Assembly (NCBI RefSeq): GCF_014596465.1
Contig: NZ_MECK01000610.1
Location: 1 to 64,000 of the forward strand
Source of the DNA: Streptomyces sp. CBMA123
Lineage (GTDB): Bacteria > Actinomycetota > Actinomycetes > Streptomycetales > Streptomycetaceae
Reading direction: 5' to 3'
DNA length: 64,000 nt
Part shown: positions 8,680-17,865 of the stretch, one piece after another
Position numbering within the stretch: the stretch's first letter is position 1
How the letters are laid out: every line of letters begins with the position of its first letter
Program-made: the position numbers and the translations under genes
The notes under the pieces: generated by a model
Told to the model about the DNA's origin: nothing
The model's database searches: none
What the model saw: the letters and a program-made list of their open reading frames with translations, nothing else

Positions 8680-10113
8680 ATGCGCAAACCGCCTCCCGGC
8701 GCCGTCCTCGCGGTACTGGCCGCCGGCCAGTTCACCGTCATGCTCGCCACCTCCATCGTCAACGTCGCGCTGCCGCAGATCCGTGACGGCGTCGGCCTTT
8801 CCGACACCGCCACCACCTGGGTGGTCAACGCCTACGGCCTGGCCTTCGGCGCGCTGCTGCTGGCCGGCGGGCGCGCCGCCGACCTGCTGGGCCGGCGCCG
8901 GGTGCTGCTCGTCGGTCTGGGCACGTTCGGGGCCGCCTCCGCCACCGCCGCGCTGGCCTCCTCGCCCGGTGTCCTCATCGCCGCCCGCGCCGCCCAGGGC
9001 GCAGGCGCGGCGGCGATCGCCCCCGCCGCCCTCGCCCTGGCCATGGGCCTCCGTCCGCCGGGCCCCGGCCGGAACAGGGCACTCGCGCTCTGGGGCGCGG
9101 TCTCCGGTGCGGGGGGTGCGGCGGGAGTGGTCCTCGGGGGGCTCCTCACCCAGGCGTGGGGCTGGCCCTGGATCTTCCACGCCGTGGCAATCGGTACGGT
9201 CGCGGTCCTGGTGGCGACGGTCATACTCGTCCCGTCCGCCGCCCCCGCGGACAGGGCCGGCTTCGACCTCGCCGGAACCGCTGCCAGCGCCCTGGCCCTG
9301 ACCGCCCTGGTGTGGGGCCTGACCACGGCCCGCCGGGTCGGCTGGACCGACACCCGGGTCCTCGCCGCATTCGTCGCCGCCGCCGCACTCGCGCTGCTCT
9401 TCCTCCGGATCGAGCGCGGCGTCCCGGCCCCGCTGGTTCCCCCGCGCCTGTTCGCCGGCGGGAACGTGGCGGCCGGGAACCTCCTGATGGCCCTGTTCGG
9501 CTCGACGTGGATCGCCCTGTTCTACTTCCTTCCGCTCTACCAGCAGCAGGTCCTCGGCGAAGACCCGCTGACCACCGGGCTCGGCCAACTCCCCCTCGCG
9601 GGCGCCAACATGGCCGGTGCCGCACTCGCCCCCGCCCTCGCCCGGCGGGTCGGCCACCGGGCCGTGGTGGTCGGGGCCCTGCTGACCGAGGCGGCCGGGA
9701 TGCTGTGGCTCTCCCGCATCAGCGCCCACGGCGGCTTCCTGACCGACGTCCTCGGCCCCGGTGTCCTCGTCGGAATCGGACTGAGCATCGCGTTCGTGCA
9801 GCTGACCGCCCTGTCCGTGGAGGGCGTCGCCGGGACGGACGCGGGCCTGGCGGGCGGGCTGGTCAACACCACCCGCCAGGTGGGCGGCGCCGTCGGGCTC
9901 GCCGTCCTCGCGACCGTCGCAGAAACCGTCACCGCGCACGCCACCGACCACCGGCCCCACCTGGAGGCACTGACCTCCGGCTACCGCACCGCCTTCGCCG
10001 CCTCCGCCGCCGTCCTGGCCGCCACCGCCCTGCTCGCGGCCCGCCTGACCCGGCGCACCGCCGCCACCACCCCGGACCCCGCTCCCCGCAGCGCCGTCCC
10101 CGGCCGGCGCTGA
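8680..10113 (+). CDS. MFS drug/metabolite exporter, EmrB/QacA (DHA2) type
   Basis: A protein of 477 residues starting at the ATG at 8680 (AGGA about 8 nt upstream). It begins MRKPPPGAVLAVLAAGQFTV. It has the number and spacing of hydrophobic segments of a 14-span DHA2 transporter. The early span contains MLATSIVNVALPQIRD, and motif A is seen as GGRAADLLGRRRVLLVG. The motif-C-like region is GAVSGAGGAAGVVLGGLL. Proton-driven efflux of a small molecule across the plasma membrane is the expected role. Its place between two SRPBCC genes suggests export of the cassette's product or of a toxic intermediate. Confidence 0.85.
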   Translation: MRKPPPGAVLAVLAAGQFTVMLATSIVNVALPQIRDGVGLSDTATTWVVNAYGLAFGALLLAGGRAADLLGRRRVLLVGLGTFGAASATAALASSPGVLIAARAAQGAGAAAIAPAALALAMGLRPPGPGRNRALALWGAVSGAGGAAGVVLGGLLTQAWGWPWIFHAVAIGTVAVLVATVILVPSAAPADRAGFDLAGTAASALALTALVWGLTTARRVGWTDTRVLAAFVAAAALALLFLRIERGVPAPLVPPRLFAGGNVAAGNLLMALFGSTWIALFYFLPLYQQQVLGEDPLTTGLGQLPLAGANMAGAALAPALARRVGHRAVVVGALLTEAAGMLWLSRISAHGGFLTDVLGPGVLVGIGLSIAFVQLTALSVEGVAGTDAGLAGGLVNTTRQVGGAVGLAVLATVAETVTAHATDHRPHLEALTSGYRTAFAASAAVLAATALLAARLTRRTAATTPDPAPRSAVPGRR

Positions 10114-10165
10114 CCACCCGATCCACCACCAATCCCCCGGCACACCGACCGAAAGGAACACCGCC

Positions 10166-10606
10166 ATGACCACCATCGACGAGGCCGCGCCCGTCATCGT
10201 CCGCCTGTCCACCGAGATCGACGCCCCGCTGGACCGGGTGTGGGCCCTGCACACCGGCATCGGCGACTGGCCGGTGTGGAACACCGACATCGACCAAGCC
10301 CGCCTGGACGGCCCGCTCGCCGAGGGCACCACGTTCACCTGGCGCACCCACGGGCTGGACATCACCTCCACCATCCACGAGCTGGTACCCGGCGCCCGGA
10401 TCGTCTGGGGCGGCCCCGCGCACGGCATCGACGGCGTCCACGTGTGGACCTTCGAGCGCACCGGCGACCGGGTGCTCGTGAGCACCGAGGAGTCCTGGAG
10501 CGGCGCCCCCGTGGAGGCCGACGCCGACCAGCTCGGCACCGCCCTGCGCACCTCCCTGGAGAACTGGCTCGCCTGCCTGAAGAACCGCGCCGAACGGCGC
10601 GCCTGA
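10166..10606 (+). CDS. SRPBCC-fold protein, second paralogue
   Basis: A protein of 146 residues with a good GAAAGGAA ribosome site 9 nt before the ATG. It shows the same landmarks as the protein at 8153: VWALHTGIGDWPVWNTDID, HGLDITSTIHEL, WGGPAHGIDGVHVW, VSTEESWSGAPV and a C-terminal helix ending LKNRAERRA. It is cytoplasmic and about the family's usual length. It is 52 bp after the MFS gene and 77 bp before the carotenoid oxygenase gene, consistent with one transcript. Ligand binding or cyclisation of a hydrophobic substrate is the family expectation. Confidence 0.8.
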   Translation: MTTIDEAAPVIVRLSTEIDAPLDRVWALHTGIGDWPVWNTDIDQARLDGPLAEGTTFTWRTHGLDITSTIHELVPGARIVWGGPAHGIDGVHVWTFERTGDRVLVSTEESWSGAPVEADADQLGTALRTSLENWLACLKNRAERRA

Positions 10607-10683
10607 CGCACCGCCACGCGCCGGTCGCTCCGCCGCCCGGCCCGCTCCCCACACCACCGCACCGAGGCCCCGAGGAACCGACC

Positions 10684-12030
10684 ATGACCGACAAGCCCTT
10701 CCTGACCGGCCACTACACCCCGGTCGCCGACGAGCTGACCGCCACCGAGCTGACCGTCGAGGGCGCCCTGCCGCCCGAACTGACCGGTCGCCTGGTCCGC
10801 AACAGCCACAACCCGAAGCCCGGCGTCACCCCCACCCACTGGTTCAAGGGCAGCGGCATGGTGCACGGCGTCCGGCTGCGCGAGGGCCGCGCCGAGTGGT
10901 ACCGCAACCGCTGGGTGCGCACCCCCGCGCTGGACGGCGCCCCGTACCTGACCGAGAACGGCCCGGACCTGACCGCCTCCACCGCCGGCACCCACGTGAT
11001 CGAGCACGGCGGCCGACTGCTCGCCCTGTGCGAGGCCAACTTCCCCTTCGAACTCACCAGGGACCTGGAGACGGTCGGCCCGTTCGACTTCGACGGCAAG
11101 CTGCGCAGCGCGATGACCGCGCACCCCAAGAGCGACCCGCTCACCGGCGAGCTGCACTTCTTCGGCTCCTCGCCCTTCCCGCCGTTCCTGACGTACTACC
11201 GCGCCGACGCGGACGGCAACGTCACCCACAGCGCCGAGATCCCCGGCGCCACCGCCTCCCTCAAGCACGACTTCGCCGTCACCCGCAACCACGTGGTCTT
11301 CGTCGAGGGCACCGTCACCTTCGACCCCGCCGAGCACTCCGGCATCCCGTACTCCTGGCAGGACGCACAACCCGCCCGGATCGGCGTCATGCCGCGCGGG
11401 CCGCAGGGCGCCGCCGCCGTCCGCTGGTTCCCGATCGAGCCGGGAAACATGCTGCACGTCGCCAACGCCCACGAGGACGCCGACGGCCGCATCGTCCTGG
11501 AGGGCCCGACCGTGGACCGCGAGGGCTTCCAACTGTCGTGGAACTGGTGGGTCGGCGCCCCCGGCCGCGGCAGCGAGCCCAACGCCCGCTCCTACAACCG
11601 CCGGTGGATCGTCGACCTGGCCGCCAACCGGGTGCAGGAGCTCGTGATCGACGACCTGCCCATCGAGTTCCCCACGCTCAACGAGGACTACCTCGGCCTG
11701 GAGAACCGCTACCAGTACGCGATCTCCTTCCCCGATCAGGACGGCTTCGGCGGCTACGGCATCGTCAAGTACGACCGCAGCACCGGGGCGCGGCGCGTCC
11801 GCCAGGTCGGCGACGCCCGGCTGCCCAGCGAGGCGGTGTTCGTGCCCGCGGCCGGCGGCACCCGGGAGGACGACGGCTACCTCCTGACCGTGGTCTCCGA
11901 CCTCAAGCAGGACGCCTCCCAGCTGCTCGTCCTGGACGCCGCCGGCCTCGACCGGATCGCCACCGTCCACCTCCCGCGACGGGTGACCGCCGGCATCCAC
12001 GGCTCCTGGATCCCCGACGGCCCCCTGTGA
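10684..12030 (+). CDS. Carotenoid (apocarotenoid) oxygenase family protein
   Basis: A protein of 448 residues with the RPE65/carotenoid cleavage dioxygenase landmarks, including LTGRLVRNSHNPKPG, HWFKGSGMVHGVRL and GNMLHVANAHED. Four histidines spaced as the iron ligands are visible: H147 (in TAHPKSDP), H195 (LKHDFAV), H258 (MLHVANA) and H439 (GIHGSWIPDG). Family members use non-haem Fe(II) and O2 to cleave an alkene of carotenoids, apocarotenoids or stilbene-like phenylpropenes. No carotenoid biosynthesis gene is in the window, so the substrate may be imported, made elsewhere, or not a carotenoid. It lies in a co-directional row with SRPBCC and MFS genes. Confidence 0.88.
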   Translation: MTDKPFLTGHYTPVADELTATELTVEGALPPELTGRLVRNSHNPKPGVTPTHWFKGSGMVHGVRLREGRAEWYRNRWVRTPALDGAPYLTENGPDLTASTAGTHVIEHGGRLLALCEANFPFELTRDLETVGPFDFDGKLRSAMTAHPKSDPLTGELHFFGSSPFPPFLTYYRADADGNVTHSAEIPGATASLKHDFAVTRNHVVFVEGTVTFDPAEHSGIPYSWQDAQPARIGVMPRGPQGAAAVRWFPIEPGNMLHVANAHEDADGRIVLEGPTVDREGFQLSWNWWVGAPGRGSEPNARSYNRRWIVDLAANRVQELVIDDLPIEFPTLNEDYLGLENRYQYAISFPDQDGFGGYGIVKYDRSTGARRVRQVGDARLPSEAVFVPAAGGTREDDGYLLTVVSDLKQDASQLLVLDAAGLDRIATVHLPRRVTAGIHGSWIPDGPL

Positions 12031-12099
12031 CGAACACCGGGACGGCCACCGCCCCGGGGACGCCCAGCAGACCCACACCTCCCACGAAAGAGCACAGAC

Positions 12100-12708
12100 T
12101 TGCGCACGCTCACCACAGCCAGAACCGCAGCCCTCACCGGGGCCGTCACCGGGGCCGTCATCGGGGCACTCCTGCTGACCACCTCCACCTCCGCCTCCGC
12201 TCTCACCACGGACCGCCCCACCGCGACGGCCGAGGCGAGTGCGAAGCACCCGGGCGACGTGCAGATAGACCAGCAGGCCCCCGTCATCACCCGCACCGAG
12301 ATCCTCGTCCACGCCCCGCTGCGCACCATCTGGAACATCCAGACCGACGTCGGGAACTGGCCCGCCTGGCAGCCGAACGTCGAGAGCATGACCAAGGAAA
12401 CCCCCGGCCGTCTGCGCCCCGGCTCGGTGTTCCGCTGGAGCACCGAAGGCCTCGACATCACCTCCACCGTCAAGCAGGTCGTCCCCGGCAGGCGCCTCGT
12501 CTGGGGCGGTCCCGCCCAAGGCATCACCGCCGTCCACGTCTGGACCTTCACCCCCACCCGCGACGGCGTCCTCGTCCACACCGAGGAGTCCTGGACCGGC
12601 GAGCCGGTCACGGCCAACCAAGCAGTGCTCCAGGCAGCCCTCGACAACTCCCTCCACCATTGGGTCGCCAACCTCAAGCATGAAGCCGAGGCACAGGCCC
12701 TCCGCTAA
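12100..12708 (+). CDS. Exported SRPBCC-fold protein, third paralogue
   Basis: A protein of 202 residues that appears to start with TTG at 12100 (weak GAAAG lead 12 nt upstream). Residues 1-34 form a signal peptide, RTAALTGAVTGAVIGALLL ending near TSASA. The mature part has the same SRPBCC landmarks as its neighbours: WNIQTDVGNWPAWQPNVE, GLDITSTVKQ, WGGPAQGITAVHVW and HTEESWTGEPV. It is therefore the secreted version of the two cytoplasmic paralogues. An extracellular ligand-binding or carrier role is the simplest inference. It is the last gene of the row and is followed by a strong hairpin. Confidence 0.8.
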   Translation: MRTLTTARTAALTGAVTGAVIGALLLTTSTSASALTTDRPTATAEASAKHPGDVQIDQQAPVITRTEILVHAPLRTIWNIQTDVGNWPAWQPNVESMTKETPGRLRPGSVFRWSTEGLDITSTVKQVVPGRRLVWGGPAQGITAVHVWTFTPTRDGVLVHTEESWTGEPVTANQAVLQAALDNSLHHWVANLKHEAEAQALR

Positions 12709-12722
12709 CCCGCCGGCCCCTT

Positions 12723-12761
12723 CCTCGGCCCGGACCGGCAGCCGCCCGGTCCGGGCCGAGG
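12723..12761. terminator. Strong stem-loop at the end of the SRPBCC cassette
   Basis: Arms at 12723-12738 and 12746-12761 form a perfect 16-bp GC-rich stem with a 7-nt loop (cagccgc), 14 bp after the stop at 12708. It lies between convergent genes and may serve both strands. Confidence 0.75.
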
Positions 12762-12987
12762 CGCTGCCGGCGCCCGCCCCGCCTCTCGGGCCGCAGCCGG
12801 ACTCGCCACACCACGGGCTGCCGAGGGGCACCCGCAGGCGCAGGACCCAGCCCGCGCGGTGTGGGCCGACGGGTACTGGGCAAGCCTGCCCGTCGGGGAC
12901 CCGGGTCATCGCCCGCAGCGGGCTTGACCACGTCGACGACGGGGTCGTCCCGCTCGCCGAACCGCCCGGGGCCGAACGGACGGGGCG

Positions 12988-14445
12988 TCAGCGCTTCTTC
13001 CTGGGCACCACCGGATCGAGCTCCAACTCCCAGGTGCCGGGGGTGTCCACCACCAGCAGGCCCGGCCCGGTGATCTCCTCGGTGCGCCGAAAGGTGCCCA
13101 TGTTGAAGGCGACCGTCCGCCCGAAGTTCCCGTACGTGTCGACGGGGACTCCGTTCGCCAACTCCTGCGCGGAGACCAGCTGCACGCTGCCGTTCTCACC
13201 CGGCTGGCGAAGGTGGACGGACAGGCGTAGGTCTCCCTCGGACGGCAAGCGCAGCACCTCCGGCCCGCTGCCGGTCAGCGCGCCGGTCAGCGCGCGAGCG
13301 TCGGAGAGCGGCCGCAGCCGCATCGACCAGCGCGCCTCGGGCTGGGTCCTGATCCTGACGTGCGTCCGCTCGGCCGGCACCAGGACCCGGCCGCGGTAGG
13401 GGTCGGTGCCCTCGTGGAAGGGCGCCTCGGCGGTGGTGCCCCGGGTCCGGGTGAGCAGGTGAAGGTGGAGGTAGCGGTCCTCGCTCTCGCACGAGATGTC
13501 GAGCAGTGCCACCCTGCCCGGCTCCGGGCGGTCGATCGGGACCTCGACCGGCCCGGTGCCCTCGAACCAGTACGGGTCCGGGGTCACGCCCGCCCGCAGC
13601 TCCCACTCGGCCTTCGCCAGTTCCTCGGGCGAGACCAGCTCCAGCGGGACCCGCCGGCCGGCAAGCCGCGCCTCCAGGCGCAGGACCGCCACTCGTCCGC
13701 TGCCGACCGCGCCGAGCACGCGCTTGAAGCGGTCCGCCTCCAGGCCACGGGCCGCCTGTTCGGCCCGCTCCAGCGCGGCCTCGGCGGCGCGGCGGTCGCG
13801 CAGCGCCTCTGCGGCCTCGGCGGCCGGGTCCGCACCGTCCGGTGCCGGGCCGTCCGGGTCCGCGCTCTCCTGCGGGGCGCAGTCCTGCGGCGGCAGCAGT
13901 TCCAGCCGCTCGCGCAGTTCCGCGATCATCGCGGCAGCCTCGCGCCGCTCGGCACGGCTGGACAGCATCTCCTCCAGGGCGGTACGGCCCTGGCCCAGCA
14001 CCGAACTCAACGACTCGGCCTCTCCCGCGCCGTCCCTGATCCGCTCCGCGGACGCCAGCGCCGCCTCGGCCCGGCGCTGGGCAGTGCGTTCGGCGGGGTC
14101 GGCATCGGCGGTGCGGGCGGCCACGGCGGCGCCCAGGTCCAGCCGCAGGGCCTCGACCGCCAGTAGGTCGTCCTCCCCGAGCCCCCGGGCCGCACGCCGC
14201 GCACGCGGGGTCGGGGCGGCGGACGACTTGACGGCGGGCAGGGCGGCATCCGGTTGAACGGTCGGAAGAGCGGCGGACGGTGCACCGGCGCGGACGGCCC
14301 CGGGCAGTGCGTCCGCAGGCGGGCCCGCCGCCTGCGCCGGTGCCGGCGGCAGGCCGACCCGCCGCAGGCCGAGCAGGTAGCCCACGCCCGTACCGGCCGC
14401 CAGAAGCAGCCCGATAACAATCCCACCCACGAACACGATCAACAC
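12988..14445 (-). CDS. Membrane-anchored hypothetical protein with coiled coil
   Basis: A protein of 485 residues; the first codon at 14445 is GTG. An N-terminal transmembrane helix, VGGIVIGLLLAAGTGVGYLL, is followed by a low-complexity Ala/Pro stretch. Next comes an Ala/Glu/Arg-rich helical region, likely coiled coil (about residues 95-260). Then follow two related beta-rich segments: FEGTGPVEVPIDRPEPGRVA to YRGRVLVPAERTHV, and DTYGNFGRTVAFNMG to GPGLLVVDTPGTWELELDP. The second half looks like a jelly-roll or secreted ligand-type fold, but I do not recognise the family. The membrane helix at the very N-terminus suggests the rest lies outside. Confidence 0.65.
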   Translation of the reverse strand: MLIVFVGGIVIGLLLAAGTGVGYLLGLRRVGLPPAPAQAAGPPADALPGAVRAGAPSAALPTVQPDAALPAVKSSAAPTPRARRAARGLGEDDLLAVEALRLDLGAAVAARTADADPAERTAQRRAEAALASAERIRDGAGEAESLSSVLGQGRTALEEMLSSRAERREAAAMIAELRERLELLPPQDCAPQESADPDGPAPDGADPAAEAAEALRDRRAAEAALERAEQAARGLEADRFKRVLGAVGSGRVAVLRLEARLAGRRVPLELVSPEELAKAEWELRAGVTPDPYWFEGTGPVEVPIDRPEPGRVALLDISCESEDRYLHLHLLTRTRGTTAEAPFHEGTDPYRGRVLVPAERTHVRIRTQPEARWSMRLRPLSDARALTGALTGSGPEVLRLPSEGDLRLSVHLRQPGENGSVQLVSAQELANGVPVDTYGNFGRTVAFNMGTFRRTEEITGPGLLVVDTPGTWELELDPVVPRKKR

Positions 14446-14698
14446 GGCCCCCCGAGATCATCGAGAGGCCACGCTACCCGGTGCCGGCCAGGGCGACCGA
14501 AGCGCCACTGGCAAGGCGCGAGCGGAGGCACCGACGCGACCCCTCCGGCGACAGAGACCACGGCGGGCTGCGGGGGGTCCACCACAACCCCTACGTGCTC
14601 CCAACGGCCGCGCCTCCTGGCAACAGGACGGCTGACCCCGCAAGGCGGGTGGCAGACGTCGTCCCAGCCCGGACCGCACAGCGACGGGGTCGGCGCCG

Positions 14699-17062
14699 TC
14701 AGCCGGTGACGGTCTCGGTGTGCCGGTGGAGGGCGTCCAGGAGCGCAGTCTGGTGGTCGGTCAGCTTGCCGTCGGCGCGGGCCCCCGCCTGCTTGCGCAG
14801 CCATGCGCCGGGCCGGAACGCGGGGTCGTCGCCGAGGCCGGTGCGGTTGGCCGGGCCGTCGAGGGTGCCGCCGGCGGCGAGGTAGGCGAGCAGGCGGCGG
14901 TAGGAGCGGTTCCAGTCCGGCTCCAGGCGCCACAGCTCGTCCAGCGCGTCCAGCTTGGCGACCTGGTCCTTGGTGAGGTTGTCGGCCTTGCGCTGGCGGC
15001 GCATCCACGCGCCCACCGCGTAGTCGTCGAGCTTCGCGGTGGCGGGGATGGCGAGGTGGCCGTGCTGGTGGTGGAAGGCGGCGGCGTAGGCGTGGCCGCG
15101 TTCCCAGGCGTTGGCGTGCTTGGACCAGATCATGCCGAGCGCGTCCAGCTCGGAGATCCGCGCGGGGTCGAGCAGGTGCTGGCCGTGGAGGTGGCGCTGG
15201 CGGGTGAGCCAGGAGATCAGCTCGGCGTGCTTGGTCTTGTCGGTGGGGTCGAGGTGGCCGTGTTGGAGGTGGAAGACCGCCGCGACGGCGTGCATGCGCT
15301 GCCACTCGACCGCGCGCGGGTTGAACGCCCGCAGCTTGACGGTCTGGAGGATCTTCGCGGCGTGCCGGCGGGCGTCGATCTTGAGCCACTCGATCGGCGA
15401 CTCGACCGGGGCCGGCTGCTGCTCGCCCTCCCGGACCGAAGCGGCCTCGCCCTCGGCCGGTGTGGTCGCGGTGGTGTGCGCGGTGCCCTGGGAGCGGCCG
15501 GCGCGCAGCTCGGTGATCCGGCCGACCACCCGGGCGTCATGGGCCGCGAGGGCGCGCAGGACCCGCCAGATCGTGCGGAAGGAGCCGGCCTCGATCTCGG
15601 CGTCGGCCTCGGCCTTCACCGCCTCGCCGGCGTCGTGGACCTCGGCCGGGTCCGCGGCCGCCGTGTCGTCGCCGACCTCCGGCGTCGGCAGGTAGACCGG
15701 GATGATGACCCAGGAGACCTTGCCCTGGCGGTGGGACTGGCGCAGTGCCCGGCCGACGGCCTGGACGATGTCGATGACCGAGCTCTTGGGGTCCGCGAAG
15801 CAGATCGCGTCGACGGCGGCCACGTCGATGCCCTCCGTCAGGAGCCGGGAGTTGCTGAGGATGCCGCACTCCTCGCCGTCCTCACCCGTGTGGGCCTTGA
15901 ACTCGGCGAAGGCGGCCCGGCGGTCCTTGAGGCGGTCGGTGCCGGCCACCGCCTTCGCCCAGATGCGCTCCGGGCGCTCCGCGTCCTCCAGCAGCTGGGA
16001 GGCGTCGAGCAGGGTGCTAGCGAACTCCCGCGCCGCCGACACTCGGGAGTGGAACGTGATGACCCGGCGCAGGTCGAGGTCGGCGACCGCGCGCAGCACC
16101 GCGATCTGCAGGGCCAGGCGCAGGAGTTCCTCGTTGGTGCGCTGGGAGCGCAGGTCGGCGACGGCGGGGAGGTTGAGGAGCTCGCGCAGGTCCTCGTCCG
16201 TGACCACCGGCACGAGCACCCGGTAGTCGGCGAGGTAGCCGTGCTCGATGCCCTGGCCGAGCGTCCAGGTGAACACGGTCTTGCCGTAGACGGTCTCGTC
16301 GTCCATGGAGCAGAGCGCGGGCAGCTTCTCCGCGCCGTCGCTGCCGGTGTCGGCGAGGTCGGCCAGGCCGTCCTTCGCGCGCCGGTCGTCGGCGATCCGT
16401 GGGGTGGCGGTGAAGTACAGCCGGCGCTTCGCCGGGACCTGGGCGTCGTCGTGAACCGCGGCCCAGGCCTTGCCCTCCGAACCGGCCGTGCGGTGGGCCT
16501 CGTCGATGACCACCAGGTCCCAGGCCGGCAGGCCGAAGTCGCGGTGGGCCTGGACGATCCGCTCCAGCGAGGCGTAGGTGGCGTACACGGTGACCGGCTC
16601 GCCGGCCTTCTCGGTGGCGACCAGGTCCGCGATCCGCGGGGCCTGCGTGGTCACCTGGGCGTGGACGCGCCCGCCGGCCTCCGCGCTCTCCAACGCCTCC
16701 TCCCGCGAGCACGCCGCCACCGCCAGGCCCCGGCGACCGCCCCGCAGCGACCACGCCTCGGCGGTCTGCTCCAGCAGCTCGATCGTCGGCACCAGCACCA
16801 GCACCCGGCCCCGAGCGGCCAGACGCCGCACGCAACCGGCCGCGATCAGCGTCTTCCCGGATCCGGTCGCCGCGACCACGGTGGCCCGGCCGCCGTCCTT
16901 CACCTCCCGCACCGCCGCCGCCACCGCGTCCTTCTGGAACCAGTGCAGCGGCAGCGGGTTCACCGCGGTGGTGCCGGACGGCTGCGCCGGGAGCGGCGGT
17001 ACGGCCTGGGCGCGCAGCCCGGCCGGCACGTCCTGCTCGGCGCTGGCGGTGGTGGTCTCCAA
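14699..17062 (-). CDS. DEAD/DEAH-box helicase with helicase-associated (HA) domains
   Basis: About 787 residues from the TTG at 17062, which has AAGGAG 10 nt upstream; a longer in-frame ATG at 17158 is possible. Motifs in order: FQKDAVAAAV, Walker A VVAATGSGKTLIAAG, DEAH (VVIDEAHRTAG), FTATPR, a SF2 helicase C domain with RLLTEGIDVAAVD and QAVGRALRQS, then three ~65-residue C-terminal HA repeats of the type WQRMHAVAAVFHLQHGHLDP. These SF2 enzymes are common near the ends of linear Streptomyces replicons and on plasmids, where DNA end maintenance or transfer roles have been proposed. It is the fifth gene of a minus-strand run that begins at 21573. Confidence 0.85.
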   Translation of the reverse strand: METTTASAEQDVPAGLRAQAVPPLPAQPSGTTAVNPLPLHWFQKDAVAAAVREVKDGGRATVVAATGSGKTLIAAGCVRRLAARGRVLVLVPTIELLEQTAEAWSLRGGRRGLAVAACSREEALESAEAGGRVHAQVTTQAPRIADLVATEKAGEPVTVYATYASLERIVQAHRDFGLPAWDLVVIDEAHRTAGSEGKAWAAVHDDAQVPAKRRLYFTATPRIADDRRAKDGLADLADTGSDGAEKLPALCSMDDETVYGKTVFTWTLGQGIEHGYLADYRVLVPVVTDEDLRELLNLPAVADLRSQRTNEELLRLALQIAVLRAVADLDLRRVITFHSRVSAAREFASTLLDASQLLEDAERPERIWAKAVAGTDRLKDRRAAFAEFKAHTGEDGEECGILSNSRLLTEGIDVAAVDAICFADPKSSVIDIVQAVGRALRQSHRQGKVSWVIIPVYLPTPEVGDDTAAADPAEVHDAGEAVKAEADAEIEAGSFRTIWRVLRALAAHDARVVGRITELRAGRSQGTAHTTATTPAEGEAASVREGEQQPAPVESPIEWLKIDARRHAAKILQTVKLRAFNPRAVEWQRMHAVAAVFHLQHGHLDPTDKTKHAELISWLTRQRHLHGQHLLDPARISELDALGMIWSKHANAWERGHAYAAAFHHQHGHLAIPATAKLDDYAVGAWMRRQRKADNLTKDQVAKLDALDELWRLEPDWNRSYRRLLAYLAAGGTLDGPANRTGLGDDPAFRPGAWLRKQAGARADGKLTDHQTALLDALHRHTETVTG

Positions 17063-17216
17063 GGCTGCGCTACTCCTTCGGATGCTGAGACGACGGCGCG
17101 GGGCTGGCGGGGCTGTGGGAGGGTCGGGGCGGGCGGCCTCTCCCCGGGGCCAGGTCATGGATGGGGAGAGGCCGCCCTGTGACTGAGCACTTCAGTCGGC
17201 CGGTCGAGCGGCCGTT

Positions 17217-17777
17217 TCAGCGGGCTTCTGTCACGATGCGGCTCACCACCGCGCGAAGGCGCTCCCGCCCGGCTCTCACGCTTGTGTCCCACACCCCCGC
17301 GGCGTCGCCGGACACCGAGAGCTTCTGAAGTCGCCGTTCCTCGGCCGTGAACGCGGCACCCGCGGTGTTCCGGTCCAGCATGCCGATCGCGGTGAGCGCC
17401 GCCTGACCGCATGACACCGCGTGGTCGGCGCTCCCGGTGCCGTTGGCCAGCAGGGCGTGGCGCAGGACCAGGCAGGCGAAGAACGTGGAGGTGCCGACGA
17501 CGTCGGTGATGCCGTCCTCGGTGGGCTGCAGCTCGGAGAACCGGTCCAGCAGGCGTGCCCGCTCGGCGGCGTCGGACAGCGGTCGGTCGGTCCGCCAGAG
17601 GCCGGCCACGGACTCCGTGTAGAGCTCCACGTCGGCTTCCCGGCCCGTCTCACCCGTCCGCAGACCGATGAACAGCGGAGCCATCCGCTCGGCGCAGGCC
17701 GCGACGTACAGGCGGACCGCCTCCTCTCCCCCGGTCTGGAGTTCCTCCACGACGTTCTGTTCCACCAGCGTCTTCAC
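17217..17777 (-). CDS. Hypothetical protein in the helicase gene run
   Basis: A protein of 186 residues from the GTG at 17777, favoured because GAAAGGA lies 6 nt upstream; a longer reading from 17807 has no such site. The sequence is mostly alpha-helical: VEELQTGGEEAVRLYVAACA, then TSTFFACLVLRHALLANG and a late LRAVVSRIVTEAR. There is no signal peptide, metal motif or domain I recognise. Its position between the HTH gene (17866) and the helicase (17062) suggests a plasmid or element maintenance role. Confidence 0.6.
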   Translation of the reverse strand: MKTLVEQNVVEELQTGGEEAVRLYVAACAERMAPLFIGLRTGETGREADVELYTESVAGLWRTDRPLSDAAERARLLDRFSELQPTEDGITDVVGTSTFFACLVLRHALLANGTGSADHAVSCGQAALTAIGMLDRNTAGAAFTAEERRLQKLSVSGDAAGVWDTSVRAGRERLRAVVSRIVTEAR

Positions 17778-17865
17778 ACGCCATCCTTTCTGCGGGTCTT
17801 TGCTCAACCGGCCGGTTCAACCGCTCACCGGCCAACTGAAGCGCTCAGTCACGGGCCGACCGGAG

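Noticed and set aside
8668-12909. Very long open frame on the minus strand (over 1400 codons) under the SRPBCC/MFS/carotenoid oxygenase genes
   Set aside because: It is antisense to four genes with clear family motifs; long antisense frames are expected from the codon bias of high-GC DNA and the product is low-complexity Gly/Asp/Arg-rich.
14720-17182. 820-codon plus-strand open frame opposite the helicase
   Set aside because: Shadow of the helicase gene; composition is Gly/Val/Arg/Asp-rich with no domain, while the minus strand has full SF2 motifs.
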